Program-made: the position numbers and the translations under genes
Part shown: in pieces, positions 1 to 6,729 of the stretch
Position numbering within the stretch: the stretch's first letter is position 1
Layout: each line of letters opens with the position of its first letter
The notes under the pieces: generated by a model
Database searches by the model: none
Told to the model about the DNA's origin: nothing
The model's input: the letters and a program-made list of their open reading frames with translations, nothing else
Source of the DNA: Desulfovibrionaceae bacterium UBA6814
GTDB taxonomy: Bacteria > Desulfobacterota > Desulfovibrionia > Desulfovibrionales > Desulfovibrionaceae
Direction of reading: 5' to 3'
Assembly: GCA_002452635.1 (NCBI GenBank)
Contig: DKEU01000165.1
Location: 235 to 16,590 of the forward strand
DNA: 16,356 bases

Positions 1-16
1 GGATGTTTTGAAAAAA

Positions 17-619
17 TTATCCCCCTGTCCTGTCCAGGCCCAGACGCCTGGCCAGCGCCAGCCACACCGCCCCGGCCATGGCCAGGCCCAGGAGCCAGCC
101 CATGAGCACGTCCGTGGGGTAGTGCTTGCCCAGGTAGACCCGGGACAGGCCCACCACCAGCGGGAACAGCCACACCCAGCGCCGGCTCCGCACCCCGGCC
201 AGGAGCAGGAACACCGCCCAGGCCGCAGCCGCGCTGTTGGCCGCGTGGGCCGACACGTAGGAGCTGCCGTTCTCCCGGGACGGGGCGAACCCCTCGGGCC
301 GCACCTGCCAGGCCCCGTCCTCGTGGAAGCGCGCCCCGACCAGCTCGTTCAGGGGTCGGGTGCGGCCGGTGGCGTGCTTGACCAGGCCCGAACCAAGGTC
401 CGCGGCGGCCACGGCCAGCACCGCCAGGAGCACGGCCCGGGCCACCCGCCGCCGGTCCGCGCATCGGGCCAGGGCGGCCCCGGCCGCCAGGGCGCCCAGG
501 AGCCAGAGTAACAGCGGCGAGGAGGCCGCGCGCATGAGCGGGTCCAGCACCGGGTTGGCCAGGCCGGTGTTGACCGCGCGGAAGAGCGCCAAATCCCAGG
601 CAGGGGTCGTAAAAAACAC
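17..619 (-). CDS. PAP2-family membrane phosphatase
   Basis: A 200-residue membrane protein with the three-part active-site signature of the PAP2 (type 2 phosphatidic acid phosphatase) superfamily: K81-x6-R88-P89, then Ser123-Ala-His125 (SAH where the family usually has SGH), then S159-R160-x5-H166-x3-D170. Hydrophobic stretches at about 34-52, 60-80, 128-142, 148-160 and 171-190 suggest five to six membrane segments, with the catalytic motifs at the outer face. Family members dephosphorylate lipid phosphates such as phosphatidate, PGP or undecaprenyl diphosphate; the substrate cannot be told from sequence. The start is GTG, preceded by a GAGG Shine-Dalgarno; no better upstream start is seen. 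It stands alone on the minus strand, separated from the upstream flavoprotein gene by a long terminator-like palindrome. The family call is firm and the role open. Confidence 0.88.
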   Translation of the reverse strand: MFFTTPAWDLALFRAVNTGLANPVLDPLMRAASSPLLLWLLGALAAGAALARCADRRRVARAVLLAVLAVAAADLGSGLVKHATGRTRPLNELVGARFHEDGAWQVRPEGFAPSRENGSSYVSAHAANSAAAAWAVFLLLAGVRSRRWVWLFPLVVGLSRVYLGKHYPTDVLMGWLLGLAMAGAVWLALARRLGLDRTGG

Positions 620-691
620 GTCAGTCCCTCAACCTTCTTGCAGGGCCGCAGGCCCGTGATGAAAGTTTTCTGGGGGAGGGAAGGGGAGAGC

Positions 692-749
692 CCGAGAGGG
701 GAGGGGAACCCCCGCTTTTCCAAAAGAGGGGGTTCCCCTCCCCTCTCGG
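692..749 (-). terminator. long perfect palindrome, terminator of the LUD-flavoprotein unit
   Basis: A 22-bp perfect stem (arms 692-713 and 728-749) encloses a second 5-bp stem (CTTTT/AAAAG) and a tiny loop. It begins 16 bases past the flavoprotein stop codon at 765. On the minus strand a pyrimidine-rich tract (CTCTCCCCTTCCC) follows rather than a clean T-run. The plus-strand side has TTCTTCC, so it could work in either direction. The position directly after a gene supports termination or 3'-end protection. Confidence 0.7.
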
Positions 750-764
750 TTCTTCCTGTCCATG

Positions 765-1337
765 CTAGGCGAGCTTCTTCATCAGCCAGGCCATGTTCTG
801 GCCGAGGATCTGCATGGTTTCCATGGCCTCGGAGTCCTCCTCGACTTCGCCTGGCTTGAGCCCGATGCCCATGTTCCAGTAGCGGGAGCCGGGCACGATC
901 ATCTGGGTGATGAAGAAGAAGTGGTTGATGGAGTTGAACACGTGGATGGCCCCGCCCCGGCGCTTGGCCACCACCGCGGCGCCGACCTTGCGGCGGAACA
1001 GGTCGTTGTTGGCCCGGCCCACCATGCCGGCCCGGTCGATGAGGGCTTTCATCTCCGCGGTGACGTTGGCGAAATAGGTGGGCGAGGCCAGGATGATGCC
1101 GTCGGCCGCGATCATGCGCTCGATGCACTCGTTGATCACGTCGTCCTTGACCGCGCAACGCAGGTCCCGGTTTTCCCAGCATTTGTAGCAGGCCATGCAG
1201 CCCCGGATCCGGTTGCCGGCCAACTGGTACAATTCCGTCTCGATGCCTTCCTTTTCCAGTTCGGAGAACACGGAGCGCACCAGGTGGGCGGTGTTGCCGT
1301 CCTTGCGCGCGCTGCCGTTGATGGCCACGACCTTCAT
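765..1337 (-). CDS. iron-sulfur flavoprotein / NADPH-dependent FMN reductase family
   Basis: A 190-residue flavodoxin-like protein. The N-terminus is a classic FMN phosphate loop (INGSARKDGNT, residues 6-16). A compact cysteine cluster follows at C47-x2-C50-x2-C53-x7-C61, which matches the pattern described for iron-sulfur flavoproteins of archaea and anaerobic bacteria, where it holds a 4Fe-4S cluster next to FMN. The segment ASPTYFANVTAEMKALIDRAG (about 84-104) is the second flavin-contact loop of this family. It probably transfers electrons or reduces quinones, oxygen or another acceptor in the cytoplasm; the substrate is unknown. It starts 18 bases after the LUD gene with a clear AGGAG site (AAAGGAGTTCCTGCATG), so the two are very likely co-transcribed. 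Confidence 0.88.
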   Translation of the reverse strand: MKVVAINGSARKDGNTAHLVRSVFSELEKEGIETELYQLAGNRIRGCMACYKCWENRDLRCAVKDDVINECIERMIAADGIILASPTYFANVTAEMKALIDRAGMVGRANNDLFRRKVGAAVVAKRRGGAIHVFNSINHFFFITQMIVPGSRYWNMGIGLKPGEVEEDSEAMETMQILGQNMAWLMKKLA

Positions 1338-1355
1338 GCAGGAACTCCTTTGGGG

Positions 1356-2021
1356 TTAGAAACCAAGGTCCGCGTTGACCAGAACGACCTTGATGCGGGC
1401 CTTGGGATAGGATTTCTCGGTGATGACCCAGGTGTTGCAGATGCGGTCCGGGGAGGAGCAGTCCTCGCAGCGCATGGTCTTCACGCAGGGGGTCTTGCGG
1501 TCCAGCCGCATGGCGTTGACCGGGGCGGCCACGTCGCGGATGCGGTACATGGCCGCGTTGAGGTCCGGCACGATCTTGTTGCGGCCGGCCACCACGATGA
1601 CGTGCTTGGGGCCGAAGGTGATGGCCGCCACCCGGTTGCCGGTGCCGTCCAGGTTGGCCAGCTTGCCGTCCGCGGTGATGGCGTTGGCGCTGGTGAGGAA
1701 GATGTCCGTGAGCAGGGCCTGGCGGCGCAACTGGATGCGTTCGTACTGGGGCAGGGAGGTGTCGTAGGTGTCCAGCACCCGCAGGTCCGGGCAGGCCTTG
1801 ACCCCGTCGTAGATTCCGGTGTGCACCAGGGTCATGGACCCGCCGAAGGCCGCGGACTTGGCCCCGTAGTCCTTGACCAGGGCCGGGATGAGGGTGTCCA
1901 GCACCAGGGCCCGCGCGGCCTCGGCGTCAGGGGCCAGGTGCACCTCGAAATTGTTCTGCTCCAGGGCGCGGGCTGCCTGGCGCAGGCGGCCGGTGCGGAA
2001 GGTGTCCAGGGGGCTGTCCAT
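1356..2021 (-). CDS. LUD-domain protein (DUF162, lactate-utilization family)
   Basis: A 221-residue single-domain member of the LUD (LutC/YkgG-like, DUF162) family. Visible signatures are GGSMTLVHTGIYD (about 60-72), a long conserved stretch ANAITADGKLANLDGTGNR (112-130), and FGPKHVIVV followed by GRNKIV (136-151). The C-terminus carries a cysteine set C179-x5-C185-x2-C188-x6-C195 that could bind a metal or Fe-S cluster, common in stand-alone anaerobe LUD proteins. LUD proteins are linked to lactate oxidation complexes, but no lutA/lutB or lactate permease lies here, so the role is open. The reading frame stays open to 2498; I chose the ATG at 2021 because GGAGGA precedes it and family similarity begins there. 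It pairs with the downstream flavoprotein gene. Confidence 0.85.
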   Translation of the reverse strand: MDSPLDTFRTGRLRQAARALEQNNFEVHLAPDAEAARALVLDTLIPALVKDYGAKSAAFGGSMTLVHTGIYDGVKACPDLRVLDTYDTSLPQYERIQLRRQALLTDIFLTSANAITADGKLANLDGTGNRVAAITFGPKHVIVVAGRNKIVPDLNAAMYRIRDVAAPVNAMRLDRKTPCVKTMRCEDCSSPDRICNTWVITEKSYPKARIKVVLVNADLGF

Positions 2022-2050
2022 GCGTCCTCCAATGACGGCTAGAGTGCCAA

Positions 2051-2066
2051 ACCGGAAATACCCGGT
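2051..2066 (-). promoter_or_regulatory. candidate operator overlapping a possible -35 of the LUD unit
   Basis: A perfect 5-6-5 inverted repeat (ACCGG-N6-CCGGT) lies 30-45 bases upstream of the LUD start. A minus-strand TTGACC (2069-2064) overlaps one arm and would be a -35 element; no good -10 hexamer follows. A binding site for a repressor or activator is possible, but the repeat is short and may be chance in GC-rich DNA. Confidence 0.25.
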
Positions 2067-2083
2067 CAAGGAGCGGAAGTCTC

Positions 2084-2111
2084 TAAAGAAATGAACGTGT
2101 TTGTCCGATAG
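2084..2111 (+). promoter_or_regulatory. candidate sigma-28 (FliA) promoter of flagellin
   Basis: TAAA at 2084-2087 and TCCGATAG at 2104-2111 resemble the sigma-28 consensus TAAA-N15-GCCGATAA, with the CCGATA core intact and a spacing of 16, one base over. It is correctly oriented about 80 bases upstream of the flagellin ATG, and class-3 flagellin genes are usual FliA targets. Transcription would start near 2117-2120. Confidence 0.6.
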
Positions 2112-2122
2112 GAGCATGGGGA

Positions 2123-2190
2123 GGGTTCGTTCCCCGTCCGAATGTCGGGCGGGGGGCGGCGCGCGGTCACCTTTGCCCGAGGGCGAACCC
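2123..2190 (+). promoter_or_regulatory. structured 5' leader of flagellin mRNA
   Basis: Two nested stems lie between the predicted start of transcription and the flagellin ATG. The inner one (2132-2141 with 2145-2154) has ten pairs, one of them G.U, around a three-base loop. The outer one pairs GGGTTCG (2123-2129) with CGAACCC (2184-2190). The latter is exactly the spacer between the GAGGG Shine-Dalgarno (2179-2183) and the ATG, so folding could limit ribosome access. Function is inferred. Confidence 0.45.
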
Positions 2191-3084
2191 ATGTCCCTGG
2201 TCATCAACCACAATCTCATGGCCCTGAACGCAGCCCGCAACCTGGGCAGCGCGTTCTTCTCCCTGTCCAGCTCGGTGCAGCGCCTGTCCTCGGGGCTGCG
2301 CATCAACTCCGCTGCCGACGACGCGGCCGGGCTGGCCATCCGCGAGCTCATGCGCTCGGACATTGCGGGCATGAACCAGGGCGTGCGCAACATCAACGAC
2401 GCCATTTCCCTGATCCAGACCGCGGACGGCGCGCTCTCCGTGGTGGACGAGAAGCTCATCCGCATGAAGGAGCTGGCCGAGCAGGCCGCCACCGGCACCT
2501 ACAACTCGGACCAGCGCCTCATCATCGACTCCGAGTACCAGGCCATGGCCTCGGAGATCACCCGCATCGCCAACGCCACGGACTTCAACGGCATTCATCT
2601 TTTGAACGGCAACCTCTCGGGCCCCAACTCGGCGCACAGCGGGGCCGGGCTCACGTCCACCGGGCCGCTCAAGGTGCACTTCGGCGTGGGCAACGACTGC
2701 GCCGAGGACTACTATTACATCAGCATCGACACGGCCACGGCCTCGGCCCTGGGTCTGGGCAACGCCTCGGCCGTGGGCGCGGGGTATTCCATCTCCACCC
2801 AGCAGGCCGCGCAGCAGGCCCTGGAGGCGGTGAACCAGGCCATCGTGTCCAAGGACAAGATTCGCGCCCACCTGGGGGCCCTGCAGAACCGGCTCTACGC
2901 GGTGACCAACCTCACCATCATGGCCGAGAACCTGCAGGCCGCGGAGTCGCGCATCTCGGACGTGGACGTGGCCACGGAGATGACCCAGTTCGTGCGCTCC
3001 CAGATCCTGTCCCAGGCGTCCACGGCCATGCTGGCCCAGGCCAACTCCCTGCCGCGGCTGGCGCTGCAGCTCTTGGGCGCGTAG
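2191..3084 (+). CDS. flagellin
   Basis: A 297-residue flagellin, the filament subunit exported by the flagellar type III apparatus. The N-terminal D0/D1 region begins MSLVINHNLMALNAARNL and contains QRLSSGLRINSAADDAAGLAI (about 30-50) and the conserved stretch NDAISLIQTADGAL (about 68-81). The C-terminal D1/D0 region has AESRISDVDVATEM and ends QANSLPRLALQLLGA. The central variable part (about 145-205) is short, so the filament surface domain is minimal. The frame is open back to 2101, but the family N-terminus starts exactly at the ATG at 2191, seven bases after GAGGG. The gene stands alone, preceded by a sigma-28-like promoter and followed by hairpins. It is a clear flagellin; I do not choose between fliC and fla names. 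Confidence 0.96.
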   Translation: MSLVINHNLMALNAARNLGSAFFSLSSSVQRLSSGLRINSAADDAAGLAIRELMRSDIAGMNQGVRNINDAISLIQTADGALSVVDEKLIRMKELAEQAATGTYNSDQRLIIDSEYQAMASEITRIANATDFNGIHLLNGNLSGPNSAHSGAGLTSTGPLKVHFGVGNDCAEDYYYISIDTATASALGLGNASAVGAGYSISTQQAAQQALEAVNQAIVSKDKIRAHLGALQNRLYAVTNLTIMAENLQAAESRISDVDVATEMTQFVRSQILSQASTAMLAQANSLPRLALQLLGA

Positions 3085-3133
3085 TTCCCCGTAGGTATTC
3101 CGGGGCCGCCGCATCGGCGTCGCAGCAAAAGGA

Positions 3134-3158
3134 TGCGGGGACCGGTTCGGTCCCCGCA
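3134..3158 (+). terminator. hairpin 3' of flagellin
   Basis: An 11-bp perfect stem (TGCGGGGACCG, loop GTT, then its complement) starts 50 bases after the flagellin stop codon. No T-run follows, so it is either a Rho-independent terminator lacking a good U-tract or a 3'-protecting structure. It is symmetric and could also serve the converging minus-strand operon. Confidence 0.5.
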
Positions 3159-3164
3159 GGGGAG

Positions 3165-3189
3165 GGGCCGGGGCCTTAGGCCCCGGCCC
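3165..3189. terminator. second convergent-region hairpin
   Basis: GGGCCGGGGCC and its perfect complement are separated by TTA, giving an 11-bp stem with a three-base loop. It lies between the 3' ends of flagellin (+) and the DUF35 gene (-), seven bases from the first hairpin. No T-tract is present on either side. It probably helps stop transcription or block read-through between convergent units. Confidence 0.45.
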
Positions 3190-3194
3190 GAGAA

Positions 3195-3239
3195 CCAGAG
3201 AGGGGCGGCCCCAGGATGGAGGGACGGCCTCCTCTCTGG
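3195..3239 (-). terminator. hairpin 3' of the nitrilase-thiolase operon
   Basis: CCAGAGAGG (3195-3203) pairs perfectly with CCTCTCTGG (3231-3239), and pairing continues inward imperfectly through a GGCC pair. It starts 21 bases beyond the DUF35 stop codon. It is the nearest structure able to end the six-gene minus-strand transcript, though it lacks a T-run. Confidence 0.45.
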
Positions 3240-3260
3240 CGGGGCGGCAACGAGCTCGCC

Positions 3261-3653
3261 TCAGGCCTCGGAAAAGACGAAGACCTTGGCCGGAGGTCCC
3301 GGCCGTTCCGTGGATTCCTCCACCCGGGCGACGAGGGCCATGCCCATGACCGGGCTTGCGGCCTCCAGCCGGCCGGCGGCGCGCAGGCCGTTGGGGAACT
3401 CCACGATGCCGAACATCTCGCAGGGCCGGTCGTAGCCCTCGGGAAGGGCCCACACCCGGGTCCAGGTCAGCAGGGTGCAGGCGCCCTCCAGGGGGAAGGG
3501 GTCCCAATCCTTGTGCACGATGCCCGACGGGTCGCGCCGGCAGTGGCACTTGGCGCAGAGCATGGGCGCCGGGTAGTATTCCGCCCGGCATTCCGGGCAG
3601 CGATAGGCGTATATCTCGAGCTGCTTGGTTTCGTACACGCTGAAGTCGATCAC
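3261..3653 (-). CDS. DUF35 Zn-ribbon / OB-fold protein, partner of the thiolase-like protein
   Basis: A 130-residue protein of the DUF35 (rubredoxin-like Zn-ribbon plus OB-fold) family. The Zn-ribbon is visible as C19-x2-C22 and C33-x2-C36, with an extra C38. The OB-fold follows from about residue 50 (ACTLLTWTRVWALP, then FGIVEFPNGLRAAGRLE). Family members form obligate complexes with thiolase-fold enzymes, for example in archaeal acetyl-CoA acetyltransferase/HMG-CoA synthase, BbsA/BbsB and the ChsH2-DUF35/Ltp2 aldolase, and help shape the CoA tunnel. The start is GTG with AAGGAG six bases upstream, inside the 3' end of the thiolase gene, only three bases past that gene's stop. Translational coupling and a 1:1 complex with the thiolase-like protein are likely. 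It is the last gene of the operon. Confidence 0.9.
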   Translation of the reverse strand: MIDFSVYETKQLEIYAYRCPECRAEYYPAPMLCAKCHCRRDPSGIVHKDWDPFPLEGACTLLTWTRVWALPEGYDRPCEMFGIVEFPNGLRAAGRLEAASPVMGMALVARVEESTERPGPPAKVFVFSEA

Positions 3654-3656
3654 AGC

Positions 3657-4856
3657 TCACTCCTTGGCGCAGATGATGGCGACCACGTTGTTCCCGAACC
3701 CGCCGAAGTTCACCGCCATCCCGTAGCGGGGGTTCTTCACCTGTCTCCCTGGCTCCGCCTTGCCCCGGAGCTGGCGCACCAGCTCCACCACCTGGGAGAC
3801 GCCGGTGGCGCCCACGGGATGCCCCTTGGCCTTGAGCCCGCCGGAGGTGTTCAGGGGCAGCTTGCCGTCGATGGCGTTTTCGTTGCGGCGCACCGCCTCC
3901 ACGGCCTTGCCCCGGGGGTAGAAGCCCACCTCCTCGGCAATGGCCAGCTCCAGCACCACGAAGGCGTCGTGCAGTTCGGCGAAGGAGATGTCCTGCGGCG
4001 TCAGCTTGGCCATGGCCAGGGCCTTTTCCGCGGACAGCCGGACCGCGTCCAGGTGGAGCGGGTCCTTGCGGTTGTGCACGCAGTGGGTGTCGGTGGCCGA
4101 GCCCAGGCCGGCGATGCGGATGGGCGGATGGCGAAACGCGGCGGCCTTGGGGGAGTCCATGTTCACCAGGATCACGGTGGCCGCGCCGTCGGACACCGGG
4201 CACACGGAGTACAGGCGCAGGGGCTCGGCCACGTAGTTGTTGACCACGTGGGCGTCGGGGCTCTCGTGGATGGCCTCGATGGTGCAGGGTTCCTGGACGT
4301 GGGCGTACTTGTTCCGGGCGGCGTTGGCGTGGTCCTTGACCGCCACCAGGGCCAGGTCCCTTTCGGTGACGCCGTAGCGCTCCATGTACAGCCGGGCGAA
4401 CATGGCCCCGAAGGCGGGCAGGGTCAGCCCCATGCCGTATTCGGCTTCGGGATGGCCCAATGTGGCCACGAAATCGGTGGCCTTCCAGCCCGTGACCTTG
4501 CGCATGGTCTCCCCGCCCACCACCATGACCACATCCGCCATGCCCGAAGCCACGGCCATGTAGCCCAGCTTGATGGCCGAGCCTCCCGATGCCGGCCCGT
4601 TCTCCACCAGTTCGGCCGGGGTCGGCTCCAGGCCCAGCCGGCTCACCAGGGCGCTGGCGATGCCGGTCTGGTGGTTGATGACGCCCCCGCCCATGTTGGC
4701 CACGAAGAGCTGGTCGACCATCCGGCGATCGGCGAGGATGCCGGCGTCGCGCAGGGCGTCCGTGGCGGTGTAGGCCATGATGTCCACCAGGTCGTATTCA
4801 GAGAGGTTGCCGAACTTGATGTGGCCGATGCCCACGATGCCGACGCGAGGGGCCAT
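3657..4856 (-). CDS. thiolase-fold protein lacking the nucleophilic cysteine
   Basis: A 399-residue thiolase-superfamily protein of the SCP2/archaeal-ACAT type, normal in length. The position of the acyl-accepting Cys (CASG in relatives) reads VENGPASGGSAI, with Pro88 in its place. The later motifs are kept: HDAF with His296 and NTSGGLKAKGHPVGATG with His346. The usual C-terminal Cys motif is replaced by NFGGFGNN (383-390). Classical thiolysis through an acyl-Cys intermediate therefore looks impossible. Related Cys-less proteins act with a DUF35 partner as aldolases (Ltp2-type), and condensation or decarboxylation without acyl transfer is another option. The ATG is three bases past the preceding gene's stop codon, with GGAGG upstream, and the DUF35 gene follows at once. 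The fold is certain; the reaction is not known. Confidence 0.9.
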   Translation of the reverse strand: MAPRVGIVGIGHIKFGNLSEYDLVDIMAYTATDALRDAGILADRRMVDQLFVANMGGGVINHQTGIASALVSRLGLEPTPAELVENGPASGGSAIKLGYMAVASGMADVVMVVGGETMRKVTGWKATDFVATLGHPEAEYGMGLTLPAFGAMFARLYMERYGVTERDLALVAVKDHANAARNKYAHVQEPCTIEAIHESPDAHVVNNYVAEPLRLYSVCPVSDGAATVILVNMDSPKAAAFRHPPIRIAGLGSATDTHCVHNRKDPLHLDAVRLSAEKALAMAKLTPQDISFAELHDAFVVLELAIAEEVGFYPRGKAVEAVRRNENAIDGKLPLNTSGGLKAKGHPVGATGVSQVVELVRQLRGKAEPGRQVKNPRYGMAVNFGGFGNNVVAIICAKE

Positions 4857-4859
4857 GGC

Positions 4860-5549
4860 TCATTCCCTCCTGAATCCGGGAAGTTGGCAGTATTCCGCGG
4901 GCATCCTGAGCTTGTCGGCGGTGGCCAGGATCTCCGGCGGCACGGGCCGGACCCCGGTGCACTTGTTGCGGCGGTGCTTCTCCCAGAGCGTGCGGGTCAG
5001 GGCGTAGGTGGGCACCCCGCCCAGTTCGTGCCGCACCGCCGGGTAGCCTGCGGAGCGGTCCTCCAGCTCGTACTCGATCATCCACCGCTTGAAGCCGATG
5101 GGGCTCTCGGCCACGACGAGGACCTCGTCCTCGCCCAGCACGTCGATGTGGTGCTCCATCTTGGCCGCGAAGAGCTGGGCCCCGACCCGCAGCCCCCGGT
5201 CCACGGCCAGGGTGTGCAGGCTCATGCCCAGGGAGGGGTCCACCTGGCGGCTGTTCACGATGCCGGCGATGACGCCGTCCACCGCCCCCACCAGCACGAA
5301 CTCATTGGCCACCCGGTAGCGATACCAGGCGAGGATCTCGGAGTACATGCGCGCAGCCACGATGTCATAGAAGTCCTTGGGGCAGCCCAGCAGGGGATAT
5401 ATCGTGCCCAACAGCACCCCGACCTCTTCCCGGGAGGCCTCGCGGACCACCATGGTCTTGCCGTTGGCCAGGGTGATCATCTTGGCCGGGTAGGGCTTGA
5501 GGGGGTCTGCCGGGGGACGCAGCTTCTTCTCCAGATCGTCGATGGCCAT
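4860..5549 (-). CDS. GNAT-like protein of unknown function
   Basis: A 229-residue soluble protein I do not recognise as a named enzyme. The middle part resembles a GNAT acyltransferase core: strand-turn-strand FVLVGAVDGVIAGIVNSR (about 84-101), then LHTLAVDRGLRVGAQLF (111-127), which sits where the acyl-CoA pyrophosphate loop (R-G-x-G-x-G/A) is expected but has Arg121 for the first Gly. A helix-rich N-terminus and a C-terminal tail ending PAEYCQLPGFRRE flank it. The start is fixed by AAAGGAG seven bases before the ATG at 5549; the frame stays open much further upstream only as an overlap of the nitrilase gene. Tight spacing to the thiolase (3 bases) indicates a joint job. It may acylate or simply bind a CoA ester; catalytic activity is unproven. 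Confidence 0.75.
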   Translation of the reverse strand: MAIDDLEKKLRPPADPLKPYPAKMITLANGKTMVVREASREEVGVLLGTIYPLLGCPKDFYDIVAARMYSEILAWYRYRVANEFVLVGAVDGVIAGIVNSRQVDPSLGMSLHTLAVDRGLRVGAQLFAAKMEHHIDVLGEDEVLVVAESPIGFKRWMIEYELEDRSAGYPAVRHELGGVPTYALTRTLWEKHRRNKCTGVRPVPPEILATADKLRMPAEYCQLPGFRRE

Positions 5550-5583
5550 AAGCGCTCCTTTCTGGGTGTGTAGGGACAGGTTG

Positions 5584-5617
5584 GCCCGGGCCGGGGCTGC
5601 CGGCCGCCGGCCCGGGC
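5584..5617 (-). promoter_or_regulatory. intercistronic stem-loop between nitrilase and GNAT-like genes
   Basis: GCCCGGGCCGG (5584-5594) and its perfect complement (5607-5617) form an 11-bp GC-only stem with a 12-base loop, in the only sizeable gap (77 bases) between the four enzyme genes. It could set the relative mRNA levels of nitrilase and the downstream genes by processing or partial termination. Function is inferred. Confidence 0.4.
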
Positions 5618-5626
5618 GGTTGGGGG

Positions 5627-6688
5627 TCATTCCTCCGGGCCGAGCTCCTCGAAGTCGCTGGGCGAGGGCGTGCGCTCCTCGTGGGCGCTGGCCGTGCTGT
5701 AGAGGCGTACGGGCTTGATCCGGGTCTGGTTCACGTGCAGTTGGAACACGTCGAAGCGGTTGTACCTCCCGATGATGTCGTGGGCCTCCTTGAGCACGAT
5801 GCTCTCGGCGATGTCGATGTCCGCCACCACGATGCCCTCCACGCCCACCACCGGCTCGGCGAGATAGTCCCCGGTGGGGCCGACGATCATGGAGGCGGGC
5901 TTGGCCGCGTTCTCCAGGAGGGTGCGGTTTTCCGGGTTGCCCTCGGTCATCTGTTCGATGGCGTCCTCGTCCAGCACCGAGGCCGCGGCGATGACGAACA
6001 CCTTGCCCTCGAAGGCGTGGGCCGCGGAGCGAATGCGGTTGATCTCCTTCATGTCGTAGCTGCCGCCCTGGCCGGTCTTGGACGCCACGCGGCGGAAGGG
6101 CCAGGCCGGGGGGTAGCAGGCGATGTGCACCTGCTCGCCCTGGGCCAGGAGGGAGAACCGGGCCAGGGTGTTGGTGTTCTCGCCGCAGATCAGGGTGCCG
6201 ATCTTGCCCAGTTCGGTCTCCACCGGCCGCAGGTCCGAGGCGTCGCCCGGGGTCCAGGAGAGCATCTCCGCCCAGGTGGGCACCAGCTTGCGGTGGCGGT
6301 TGATGAGCTTGCCCGTGCGGTCGTAGAGCAGCTGGGAGCACCACATGGCCCCCATGCTGTAGTCGCTCTTCTCGGAGATGCCCACGGAGAGGAACACCTC
6401 GTTCTGGCGGGCGATCTCCCCCAGCTTCCGGGACTGGGGGCTGGGGACCATGACCGAGTTCTCGAAGAACCGCCGGAAGAAGCCGTGCTGGTCAATGGGG
6501 GCCAGCAGGATGTTCCAGACCGGGAACGTGGGGATGTAGGACTCGGGAAAGACCACCAAGTCCGCGCCCATGGCCTTGGCCCGGGGGACGATTTCGGCGA
6601 TCTTGTCTATGGTGGCGTCCCGGTCCAGGAAGACCGGGGCGGCCTGCACGGCCGCAGCCTTGAACTTGGGATAGGTGTCGCCAGGCAT
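5627..6688 (-). CDS. nitrilase (C-N hydrolase superfamily)
   Basis: A 353-residue enzyme of the nitrilase branch of the carbon-nitrogen hydrolases. The catalytic triad is visible: Glu49 in VVFPES, Lys134 in RHRKLVPTWAE, and Cys168 in LICGENTNTLARFSLLAQGEQ. The second conserved Glu lies in TWAE (141). The motif after the Cys, with the nearby AQGEQVHIA, is typical of true nitrilases, cyanide hydratases and aliphatic or aryl nitrilases rather than of amidases. Such enzymes turn R-CN plus water into a carboxylate plus ammonia. Length matches the family. GGAGG precedes the ATG. It is third in the sigma-54 operon, after the ActP-like symporter and before the GNAT-like and thiolase-like genes. Substrate cannot be predicted; organic nitriles are favoured over cyanide because of the CoA-related neighbours. 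Confidence 0.92.
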   Translation of the reverse strand: MPGDTYPKFKAAAVQAAPVFLDRDATIDKIAEIVPRAKAMGADLVVFPESYIPTFPVWNILLAPIDQHGFFRRFFENSVMVPSPQSRKLGEIARQNEVFLSVGISEKSDYSMGAMWCSQLLYDRTGKLINRHRKLVPTWAEMLSWTPGDASDLRPVETELGKIGTLICGENTNTLARFSLLAQGEQVHIACYPPAWPFRRVASKTGQGGSYDMKEINRIRSAAHAFEGKVFVIAAASVLDEDAIEQMTEGNPENRTLLENAAKPASMIVGPTGDYLAEPVVGVEGIVVADIDIAESIVLKEAHDIIGRYNRFDVFQLHVNQTRIKPVRLYSTASAHEERTPSPSDFEELGPEE

Positions 6689-6729
6689 GTTCCACCTCCA
6701 AACGGATACGGATTACTGGTTCAAGCTCC

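Noticed and set aside
2101..2190. Upstream extension of flagellin by 30 residues
   Set aside because: Flagellins begin at MSLVINHNL; the upstream part is the structured leader and starts within the promoter.
3216..5573. 785-residue plus-strand open frame
   Set aside because: It is antisense to four well-supported genes, has His/Gly/Val-rich shadow composition (HVVVDHVGVGALVDG type) and no family match.
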